Source of the DNA: Tritrichomonas foetus
Taxonomy: Eukaryota; Parabasalia; Tritrichomonadida; Tritrichomonadidae
DNA length: 64,000 bases
Assembly: GCA_001839685.1 (NCBI GenBank)
Contig: MLAK01001248.1
Span: forward strand, 62,001-126,000
Direction: 5' to 3'
Part shown: positions 9,080-17,385 of the stretch, one piece after another
Position numbering within the stretch: position 1 is the first letter of the stretch
Layout: each line of letters begins with the position of its first letter
Made by a program: the position numbers and the translations under genes
Notes under the pieces: model-generated
What the model saw: only the letters and a program-made list of their open reading frames with translations
The model's database searches: none
What the model was told of the DNA's origin: nothing

Positions 9080-10216
9080 ATGAACAACTTTAATATTCTA
9101 TGGCCAACATTAAATGATCCTTTTTGTGTCACCATGCGTGAACAACTCTTTCGTTGTGGCGACGGTTCAAATAAACAAAGGTTCGAATGTTTTGATGCAA
9201 AAGCAATGGAAAAGTTACAGACGCATATATTCGAATATGAACAGTATATGTCAATGAATGAGAATTACGCCGAAGCGAAAAAAGCCAACAATATTTTTCA
9301 GATCATTTCTCCAAATAAGAAAACTTTAAAAGAGATGATTTCCAAAGAAATTTTGCATAATTTAGAGGATATCAACCAAATCCAACAAAGCAAAATTAAA
9401 GAATGTCAAGATTCTATATTTGATGTTTCATTAATCAATCAAGAAAGTCAGAATTATGACAAAGTCATAGGCTATTTATTGAAGAAAAATGAAGAGCATT
9501 TCCACGCAATCAAAGGCGAATATGACGTTGCAGCAGACATGAAAGTTTCTCTATTACAATTAAAACGAGAAGAAACAGTAGAAATGAGAAAAATTATTCA
9601 AAATCACCATTGCAACTTATGCAGTAATATTCCAAAGCCAATCGTCATAAAAAATATTTCTGAACCTATACTGACGAAAAAAGTACCACTTATCAATTAT
9701 CCAATTAAGAGACCAGAAATTTCAACCAGTTCATTTTTACAAATCCCACAAAGAAGGAGAACTTTGTCAAATGGAACAAACCAACTTAAAATTATTCGAG
9801 TAATAAAAAGATACTCGTCACCTATCTATGCACATCCACCAAGTCATACACCACCATGCACAAGATTATTTTCTTATCAAGATTTGAATAAGATAAATGA
9901 CAAGAAACATGAAGCGAGTGATGGTGAATGCCCTTCTGATTCTATAGAAATCATTGCCGCTAATAAAAATGAATACCTTGATAAAAAAGAAAACATAAAT
10001 GAAATGAATTCTATTAATGAACTGGGTAGTGATTTTGCAAAAAATGAAACTTCTTCATACATTGAAGATCCAAAAAGTGAAAATGATTATTTGAGTGAAG
10101 AAGAAAATGAAATTGATGGTTCATTTTTATTTCTAGATGAATCTTTAGAAAAAAATCTTTATAAGCCTTTTGATTATGAAAAAGCTGAAGAAATGTATCA
10201 AAATGAAGTATTTTAA
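9080..10216 (+). CDS. Hypothetical protein, acidic C-terminus
   Basis: Protein of 378 residues from the first ATG after an initiator-like element. I recognise no domain. The first 180 residues are charged and probably helical (Glu/Lys/Gln-rich, coiled-coil-like near 50-190), with a CNLC pair at about residue 180. The middle (190-270) is basic and Pro-rich, with RRRTLSNG, which resembles a phosphorylation-type site. The last 100 residues are strongly acidic (SEEENEID and similar). No signal peptide or TM helix is visible. The layout suggests an intracellular adaptor or nuclear protein; function unknown. Confidence 0.6.
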   Translation: MNNFNILWPTLNDPFCVTMREQLFRCGDGSNKQRFECFDAKAMEKLQTHIFEYEQYMSMNENYAEAKKANNIFQIISPNKKTLKEMISKEILHNLEDINQIQQSKIKECQDSIFDVSLINQESQNYDKVIGYLLKKNEEHFHAIKGEYDVAADMKVSLLQLKREETVEMRKIIQNHHCNLCSNIPKPIVIKNISEPILTKKVPLINYPIKRPEISTSSFLQIPQRRRTLSNGTNQLKIIRVIKRYSSPIYAHPPSHTPPCTRLFSYQDLNKINDKKHEASDGECPSDSIEIIAANKNEYLDKKENINEMNSINELGSDFAKNETSSYIEDPKSENDYLSEEENEIDGSFLFLDESLEKNLYKPFDYEKAEEMYQNEVF

Positions 10217-10472
10217 TTCTCTTTTTGATGCTTTTCACTTATATTATTATATATATTTTAAACTATTTTGCGTGTACAAATATTCATTCATATTTCTTTT
10301 ATTTTTATTATTATATTTATTATAATTATTCACATATGCTTTTATTAATACTCATAAAAATTTGAAACACTATTTATCATCAAAGATAAACGGTAGTGTT
10401 AATAATAGTTATTTCTTGTTCCATGAAAATTTACACTCAACGAATGCATTAGTATAGATATTATTATATATA

Positions 10473-11474
10473 TTAGTATTGATTCTGCTTCAATGGCTTA
10501 AAGAATGGATGCTTCATTGCTTCCTTAGCTGATATTCGATTTCTATGATCAACTACAAGCATTTTATACAGAAGGTCTAAAGCTTCAGGTGGTGCTCTAC
10601 TTCCTGCCTTTTTTACAAAATGTCCAATTCCTGTTCCATATGGAGTTTTCTTTAATTCTTTAATCATTCTGTCATCTAATTCAACATTTAGACTTTTTGC
10701 ATATTCTATAATTTCCTTTCCACCAATGACTTCGGCAACTTTATAGAGTTGCTCAACATCATTTGCACCATGATTGAAAATGTATGTTCCAAACATCATA
10801 GATGCAAATGTTAAACCAGTTGCCCAAATATCAAGTGAATAATCATAATATGGATAATTAATCAAAAGCTCAGGTGGTTTAAATATTCTTGTTCCAACAC
10901 GTGCACTATACGCCAACTTTGGAAAATAAAAATCTGCTAACCCCCAATCAAGAAGGCGCAGTTTCTTTTTTTCCTTATCGATTGCAACATTTGCTGGCTT
11001 GATATCGCGATGCATGATGCCTTTTGAATGACAGTAATCTAAAGCTTCTAAAAGTTGATAACAATACAATCTGACATCGTGAATATCAAATGTGCGATAG
11101 AGAGATCGCCAATCGTGAAATTCTACCCATTCGAAGACAAAAGAGTAAATATTTGTAATTCTATCGTATACTAGGTCAACCAAATTGACAATATTTGGGC
11201 CTCCTCGCATATTGATAAGAATTTTGATTTCTTTGAGATATCTTTTTGGATCGAGAGGAACTAAAATTTTAATAGCAACTTCTTCTTTCTTATTTATGAG
11301 TCCTTTGAATACAGTTGAATATTTTCCACGTCCAACCTTTTCTAATAAATAATAATCGTCTGGTTGATTCCATTTTGGTTTAAAATCTTTGTATTCGTAC
11401 CAACTTTTCCCTAATTCGGCATTGACTAAAGCGTAGTTACGGGAGACGCAGTATTTCACTCCGTCTGAATCCAT
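10473..11474 (-). CDS. Casein kinase II catalytic subunit (CK2 alpha)
   Basis: Protein of 333 residues, the normal CK2 alpha length. Diagnostic features are the N-terminal SRNYALVNAELGKSWYEYKDF segment, the loop GRGKYSTVF, K69 (VAIKIL), HRDIKPAN (155-162), and above all DWG at 176-178 in place of DFG, which marks CK2. GTRIFKPPELL (activation/P+1 segment) and the CK2-type C-lobe with an IGHFVKKAGSRAPPEALDLL-like segment follow. It is a constitutively active acidophilic Ser/Thr kinase of nucleus and cytosol. Here it is encoded close to the 3' end of the preceding + strand gene (256 bp, convergent). Strong call. Confidence 0.97.
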   Translation of the reverse strand: MDSDGVKYCVSRNYALVNAELGKSWYEYKDFKPKWNQPDDYYLLEKVGRGKYSTVFKGLINKKEEVAIKILVPLDPKRYLKEIKILINMRGGPNIVNLVDLVYDRITNIYSFVFEWVEFHDWRSLYRTFDIHDVRLYCYQLLEALDYCHSKGIMHRDIKPANVAIDKEKKKLRLLDWGLADFYFPKLAYSARVGTRIFKPPELLINYPYYDYSLDIWATGLTFASMMFGTYIFNHGANDVEQLYKVAEVIGGKEIIEYAKSLNVELDDRMIKELKKTPYGTGIGHFVKKAGSRAPPEALDLLYKMLVVDHRNRISAKEAMKHPFFKPLKQNQY

Positions 11475-12471
11475 TCTTTCAGAATAGTTTATAAAATATG
11501 AGCATTGAATATTGTGTACGTTTAAGTTTTTGATGAATTGAAATTGATCATGTAAACTTTAGAATTTTCAAAAGGCCTATTGAAATTTGATTTTATTTGA
11601 ATTTATTGTGAATTATAGCAATTGAACATTCGAAGGAAACATCTGAAATCATCGAAAATTAATGTAATTTATGCATTATTCTCTAAGATTTTGGTTTCCT
11701 TTCATTGATTTGATTTGAGAATTCATCAAATTTTCCCTGCTGTTTTAGACAAGAGGAAGAACAACAAAAGAATCAATTAAATAGTACACAACATTTAAGA
11801 GGAAAAGCTACAATTAAAAAATATGTATCATTGAAAAGAATAAAGAAATATAAATAGTAGAATTAACGATGACAAAAACCGAAAACCTGGAAAAATAAGA
11901 GTACATTCAAGAAAATATGCTAAAATCATACCACAATAAGATCAAAACTCGATAAATAGAAAATGAAAATGACACTTCATTCGTAAAGTGAAATAAAAAG
12001 AAAAATAATTATTGTCAGCTTATTAATTGCATTTATCCGTGGAATCTTTATTTTTTGCTGGAACAAGAATAGATGTTCAGCATCTGTGATGAATATATAT
12101 TAATATCGTTTCATTTCAAGATGGAGAGACAATTCATTCGATGCTAACTGAAAATTTTGTTTACATTGAGAACATAATATTATTAACTTTATTAGTAGGT
12201 ACTTAACAAATAAATCTTCTATTTCATTTCTGAAATTCAGTTCATAAATGCAGATGAGTATTGATTCAAATATTCGAGTATTATGCAATCATTTATTGGG
12301 AATTTGAAGAAGACTAGGAGATGTACTTCAAATGAAGACTCATGAAAATAGTTTCTTATACCAGCTAAAAAAAATTGCTCATCAAACAAGTAAATATTTT
12401 ACCATAAAACCAAAAAATTAAATTTCAAAAAAGAATAGAGTTTAAACAAGTTCGAATTTTATGAAAAAAAT
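11475..12471. other. Intergenic
   Basis: About 1 kb of AT-rich DNA between two minus-strand genes. It holds the CK2 promoter, with a TCATA initiator-like site on the minus strand just upstream of ATG 11474. A 62-codon minus ORF at 12100-12288 has no coding features I can defend. Confidence 0.45.
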
Positions 12472-13107
12472 CTATTGTTTACCAAGTCTTTTTCCAATAT
12501 TGTAGGCCTCTTCTAATGTCTTTTCATATGTATTTTCATGTCCAGCTGGTGGCTTGACTGGGTCAAGTTCATATTTTGAGAAATCTTTCACCATTTGTGT
12601 GCTACAAATATTGACTGTTTGGACATCACCAATCAGGGCTTTGAATGTCATCTCCCATATTTCTGTTCCTTTTTTCACTTCTGGAAGCGCTTGCTCTGGG
12701 CAGCCCATCGAAAAGAACAAAGCTGCTTTTTGATCTTTTCTTGGGTAGTATGTTTTTGTTTGTGAACCATAAATAAAGTATGGATAAATGAAGCGCTCAG
12801 CAAATGCTCTAAAGTAAGCATTTGGTCCACCCATATATATTGCACCACCTACTAAAAGTGCATCTGCGCTTACACATTGTTCCAAAATTGGTGCAAGGTT
12901 ATCATTTTGTAAACATCGTTTTGGTGGAAGATTTTTGAGCATTTTGCAAGACATGCATCCTTTGCATCCATTTATATTAAAATCATGAAGGTGTATCATC
13001 TCGGTTTGAGCTCCAGATTCGCGTGCGCCTTCTAAAGCTTTTTCAAGATGAAGGGCTGCTGCCATATTCTTCCTTGCTGAGTTGATAGCTATAACTTTTC
13101 GTAACAT
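12472..13107 (-). CDS. Iron-sulfur flavoprotein (NADPH-dependent FMN reductase-like)
   Basis: Protein of 211 residues with a flavodoxin-like fold. Strand beta-1 KVIAINSARKNMAAA carries the FMN phosphate loop. A cysteine cluster, C48-x2-C51-x2-C54-x10-C65 (CKGCMSCK ... RC), is the place where iron-sulfur flavoproteins bind a 4Fe-4S cluster. GGAIYMGGPN is the second FMN-contact loop. The start at 13107 is the first ATG; an upstream extension uses only TTG. There is no extra N-terminal presequence before beta-1. Homologues are known in Trichomonas hydrogenosomes, where one isoform reduces oxygen and nitroimidazole drugs. The exact role of this copy is inference. Confidence 0.85.
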   Translation of the reverse strand: MLRKVIAINSARKNMAAALHLEKALEGARESGAQTEMIHLHDFNINGCKGCMSCKMLKNLPPKRCLQNDNLAPILEQCVSADALLVGGAIYMGGPNAYFRAFAERFIYPYFIYGSQTKTYYPRKDQKAALFFSMGCPEQALPEVKKGTEIWEMTFKALIGDVQTVNICSTQMVKDFSKYELDPVKPPAGHENTYEKTLEEAYNIGKRLGKQ

Positions 13108-14308
13108 GTTGTTTTTCGTGCTGGACAATGCTAAATTAACAAATGTGATATGAAGTTCTTTATTCAAAAAAATAGTGTTCAATTTTTGTATACAAAATAA
13201 TTCAATTCTGAATCGAATTCTAAAGATATATTACACTGTATTGAACTTTTCATTGAATTTTAATTTTCAAAAAATTAGATAAGATTGGTATTCTGTTATC
13301 CCAGCTTTTTATATAGTTTATCAAATAATCAATATTGATATCAGTTTTTGCTCTTGCCCACTAGTATATATGATGTTTTCATATAGAGAAATGAAAATTT
13401 CATGTTGAACTCTCATAAATTACGATAATTATTGAGAAAACAATCCTTTGACGATCAACTATTTTCTGTAGATTCATTGCGCTTACATTTATCGTATCAC
13501 ATCCCAACAGAAATGTTAATACAATTTAATTAATTATTGAAGGAACCTATTTAATAGATTCTTTGAATCCTTTTATTCAATATTTACTTGCAAAATTGCC
13601 AAATGAAAAAAATGCCGAAAACATCATCAAATTAGTCATCTAGTGAGTGAAGAATTCAGATCATTATTAGATCTTTTTTCAATATCGAAAATCACATTCA
13701 AAAATTGGCCGGACAACCAACTCATATTAGCCACCATAAAATAATTGTCATTTCAAGATCCTGTTACTCATAAGTTATGAAAACAGTTTCGATTACATCT
13801 GCAATCTAGATATTGCGAATTTTCATTTTAATTTCAGATCGTTAAAGCAGCGTGATTTGTTTTCATTTTCAAGTGATTTTTTCAAGAATGTTTCTAAATT
13901 GTTTTTCCGTTAGAATGAAGCACATTTTATTATATTTATATGAAAGATCTCTTCAAGTCAACCCATGCCATCATCTCATTTCAAAATAATTGTGAATATC
14001 CATTTTCTCTTTTACATGATACTATGATTATTGACGAAAATATTGTTGCCTAGATCTTATCATTATCATCTAAATAATATCATGATTTTCTAATTGTCAA
14101 ATTCAATATAACAGAAGTGGTCAGTTAATAATCACTTTGTGTGTAGTGGAATCAAAATTTGTTACTTCTCAATTTTTGGGAATTTCAGGCTTTATTAAGT
14201 CTTTCACATTCACCGGAAGCCAAATTTCTGGGGAAAATTATTTCGGATCTCGGATTGTTGTCCTTGAATTTTGAATCAGATAAATTCTTCATTTTAATAT
14301 TTTCGTTA
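13108..14308. other. Intergenic, divergent promoter region
   Basis: 1.2 kb of AT-rich spacer between divergently transcribed genes. I found no recognisable gene, RNA or repeat. A TTG-initiated extension of the next ORF overlaps its right end but has no family support. Confidence 0.45.
14289..14293 (+). promoter_or_regulatory. Initiator-like element (TCATT) of the SERINC gene
   Basis: TCATT with putative +1 at 14291, 18 nt before ATG 14309. It supports the shorter start, since a transcript starting here could not use the upstream TTG. Confidence 0.45.
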
Positions 14309-15481
14309 ATGGATTATGGCTACCGTGGATTTGAAATGAATGATGACGATTACTATGATGCAGATCGAGCCTTAAAGATAGCTAATATCTTCTATGTTAT
14401 TTTCTTTTTTATATTTGGAATTTTTAGTTTCGTTGTTTTCAACAATGGTGAAAAATGGCTAGGCAAGATAGTTAATACAAAGTATACCGAAGATTACATG
14501 ATAAGATTGTCATGCGTTGTTCGAACGACATGCCCAATGGCAGTATGGTATTTATTACATGCAATTATTACTATATGCAATACTGATTTAAATGGAAATA
14601 CTTTTCAATTCAAATTTCACACATCCTTATTATGGATTCATGCTATATCATATGGAATTATTACAGCAGCTTTTTGGTTCATACCTGACGCGTTTTATTC
14701 TTTTTATTTGGAATTTTCTATCTATGCATCAGGAATTTATCTTGTTATGCAACTTATTTTCCTTATTGATTTCTTTAATACTTTGAATGAAAAGTTAGTG
14801 AATGTTAACAAACTCTGGATAATTGGTGTGATAACAGCTGTTCTTGGAGTAGGATCATTAGTAGCATTTGGAGTTTCGTACTATATATTCACTTTCAATG
14901 ATTGTAATGATCACAAAATATTTATTTCGATTAATATGTGTTGTTGCTTTGCATTATTTGTTGCTGCTGCTTTTATTCCGCATGGATCTATTTTTACTGC
15001 ATCACTTGTTACAGTTTATGTCGCTTATTTAACAATCGCAGGAATGATTTGTTTATCACAATGCAACAGATTAACTAATGGAGGAAAGCCAATGTTGTGG
15101 TTATCAATTATTGCTTCTTTAATTACGTTGACATTAGCTACATACTCAGCATTCGCCTCTTCAAATCAATTAGATGCTTGTTCATTCACAGTAAATGATG
15201 AAGAAAGTAATAATTACAGAAATGATTTGAGTGACAACACCAATGTTGGAAAGAAGCCAAAGTTTTCTTTAAGTTTCTTCCATTTGCTTTTCATGTTTGC
15301 TAGTATATATATTACAATGATAGTGACACACTGGGGAAAAGCTGGTGAAGATGCAGCATGGACGATAGATAAAGGAGTCATTGCCAGATGGGTCAATTTT
15401 GCATCATCATGGGCAATAATTATATTATACGCATGGTCATTAGTAGCACCTTATATATTTAAAAATAGGAATTTTGATTAA
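14309..15481 (+). CDS. SERINC/TMS family multi-pass membrane protein
   Basis: Protein of 390 residues with about ten hydrophobic segments. SERINC hallmarks are the VVRTTCPMAVWYLLHAI segment, an FIPDAFYSF-like motif, LIFLIDFFNTLNEKL (the family's QxxLLIDFxHxWN region), and the C-terminal FHLLFMFASIYITMIVTHW ... WAIIILYAWSLVAPYIF. An acidic loop (DEESNNYRND) precedes the last two helices, as in the family. SERINC proteins sit in the plasma membrane and endomembranes and have been linked to serine-lipid synthesis and lipid scrambling. The start at 14309 is chosen from the initiator 18 nt upstream and because family similarity begins after it. Strong family call. Confidence 0.9.
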   Translation: MDYGYRGFEMNDDDYYDADRALKIANIFYVIFFFIFGIFSFVVFNNGEKWLGKIVNTKYTEDYMIRLSCVVRTTCPMAVWYLLHAIITICNTDLNGNTFQFKFHTSLLWIHAISYGIITAAFWFIPDAFYSFYLEFSIYASGIYLVMQLIFLIDFFNTLNEKLVNVNKLWIIGVITAVLGVGSLVAFGVSYYIFTFNDCNDHKIFISINMCCCFALFVAAAFIPHGSIFTASLVTVYVAYLTIAGMICLSQCNRLTNGGKPMLWLSIIASLITLTLATYSAFASSNQLDACSFTVNDEESNNYRNDLSDNTNVGKKPKFSLSFFHLLFMFASIYITMIVTHWGKAGEDAAWTIDKGVIARWVNFASSWAIIILYAWSLVAPYIFKNRNFD

Positions 15482-15540
15482 TGAATGAAAATGAAATAAT
15501 ATGAACATGAATAAAAAAGAGATTCATTATTTGTAAATCT

Positions 15541-15669
15541 ATGGCGAAAAAAAAGCATCCAATAAGATATCCAAATTCCATTTCACAAGAGCTTCGATCA
15601 TTAATCGGAAGAATGCTTCGTGTTGATTCAAATAAGCGTCCTACTACTGGTAGTTTGAACACATCCTAG
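15541..15669 (+). pseudogene. Protein kinase C-lobe fragment
   Basis: A 42-codon open stretch reads PIRYPNSISQELRSLIGRML followed by RVDSNKRPT, matching the end of a CAMK/AMPK- or NEK-like kinase domain (subdomain XI, with the invariant Arg before the final helix). The N-lobe and catalytic loop are absent upstream, and the frame ends in TAG right after the motif. It is therefore a detached fragment. Coding-looking but frame-broken sequence continues to about 16000, including KALISKAASRRLNKQLSLA at about 15690-15750. Confidence 0.6.
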
Positions 15670-16415
15670 GGGATAAATTTTCCTTAAGGGCCGCAAAAGC
15701 ATTGATTTCAAAGGCAGCGTCAAGAAGATTAAATAAACAGCTAAGTCTTGCAACATTATCAATTCTTAAGGGGTCAATTGCGGGTATGGAAACATGAGGT
15801 GGAAGAATGGTCAGCCACTTGTAATGAGCCCAAAGAGCATTTAGGATTAGAAGTTTTAATTATTATGCTGCTATTTAGCACGCTAAATTTCTCGAATGTT
15901 AACTTAAAAGTCTATCATTACAATTATTCAATTTTTGGATTTTCCTCTTTTATTTGCATTTTCCATTGAGCACCATCTTGCTGTAAAGCATTAAGGCCCA
16001 AACTGTCTCCAATTCGTCATTCCATATATTGGCAATGCTTAATTCATATATGAGTTGACATTAACTATCTGATTCAACATCACCATTTTTTGTAAATACT
16101 TGATCCTTGATTGAATTTATCAATTTCGATAATTTTGCAGAATTCATTAAAAGTGTGCTCAGGAATTTTATTGAAGACGGGAAAAAGTGTGATAATTTAT
16201 ATATCCCACCCTTTTACAATATAATTTGATAATGATGCCTAAAAAGTAGAGCGATTATCATATTATAAAATCAGTAACATCATTAATTTAGTATTGTTGG
16301 ATTCTTTATACTTATCTTTGATCTTAAATGAATATTCAGATTATTTTTTGGAGATAATAATGAATTTCACCATAATTTCCCTAAAAACCGTCAATTGCAT
16401 TTTTCATCAAGCCTG
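15670..16415. other. Decayed intergenic region
   Basis: Unusually codon-like fragments in several frames: + strand EEWSATCNEPKEHLGLEV near 15800, and minus strand SLGLNALQQDGAQWKMQ near 15980. No continuous gene is present. This looks like the remains of one or more genes next to the kinase fragment. Families not recognised. The promoter of the next gene is at its right end. Confidence 0.35.
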
Positions 16416-17030
16416 ATGGATAAGAATCCCTTGCTCATTGGTGTTCTTACCTCTGATATCACTTATAACATATCAACACTAAATCAAATACAAGAAGATA
16501 ATTCTTGTATTTTCCAAACAATATTTTTACTGAGTGATAAGCCTGAAGTTGTTACCAATAATAAAAATATTATTCCTTCATTCTTACTTGGAGAAGGGCT
16601 GAATAGAAGAGAAGAAGGTTTCCATCAAAAAGTTTCATCTCAAATATTAAAAAAATCACTTGAGTTTAAGATCGATCTTCTTTTTCTTGATGGATTCTAT
16701 ATTATTCTAACCGATCCACTTATTTCATCCTACAACGGACGAATATTAAATTTTCATCCTTCACTTCTCCCAAAGTTTGGTGGAAGGGGAATGTTTGGAA
16801 TACACGTGCATGAGGCTGTTCTTGCTGCAGGAGAGAAACAAACAGGCTGCACAATGCATTTAGTAGATGCTGGGATTGACAGTGGTGAAATTCTCTCACA
16901 ACAGATTGTTGAAGTAAACCCTGGAGAAACTGCAAAATCGTTGGCACAGAAAGTGATTCAATCACGAGGAGTAGCTTTTGTAAAGGCAATCAAGATATTA
17001 CAAAAAAGAATTCATAATTCTACATCATAA
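16416..17030 (+). CDS. Phosphoribosylglycinamide formyltransferase-like (PurN type)
   Basis: Protein of 204 residues, the normal PurN length (about 190-215). The formyltransferase core is visible: LLFLDGFYIILTDPLI, then ILNFHPSLLPKFGGRGMFG and GCTMHLVDAGIDSGEILSQQ. The catalytic trio of GAR transformylase is kept: N112, H114 and D155. The FGGRGMFGIHVHEAV wording resembles bacterial, especially Bacteroidetes-type, PurN rather than animal GART; this is inference. ATG 16416 follows a TCATC initiator-like site by about 10 nt; the longer TTG reading is rejected. The stop is in TAAAT. GAR transformylase is step 3 of de novo purine synthesis, a pathway considered absent from trichomonads, so substrate and role are uncertain. 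Confidence 0.85.
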   Translation: MDKNPLLIGVLTSDITYNISTLNQIQEDNSCIFQTIFLLSDKPEVVTNNKNIIPSFLLGEGLNRREEGFHQKVSSQILKKSLEFKIDLLFLDGFYIILTDPLISSYNGRILNFHPSLLPKFGGRGMFGIHVHEAVLAAGEKQTGCTMHLVDAGIDSGEILSQQIVEVNPGETAKSLAQKVIQSRGVAFVKAIKILQKRIHNSTS

Positions 17031-17385
17031 ATTCCAGAATTATTGTTGTTAATTCCAATTGTAATTAATACAATGCATTATAATTATGATTTATACATTA
17101 TTTTAAATCTCATTAATTTCAAATTAACTTGAATGTAATATCTTAACAATAGATTTATTCATTTCGGAAAAACAGCATATTCTTAAGAATCATTTATACC
17201 ATCAATTCTTAACTCATATTAAAAAAAAATTGTAATCTAATATTTCAGGATCATCAAGCAAAGAATTAAAAGAAAGAAGAGAAAGTTCGGCTTTATATAA
17301 CATTTTATCAAATATATGGATAAAAAATACTATAAACAAATACAATACAATACAAAACAAAATAATACAAAACAAAAAAATCCGT
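17031..17385. other. Intergenic, convergent 3' ends
   Basis: AT-rich, with an A-rich tract near 17330-17380 containing an imperfect short repeat of the form ACAAAAYAATACAAA. No gene seen. Confidence 0.45.

Noticed and set aside
14159..14308. N-terminal extension of the SERINC protein
   Set aside because: Starts at TTG; family similarity begins after ATG 14309 and an initiator-like site lies between.
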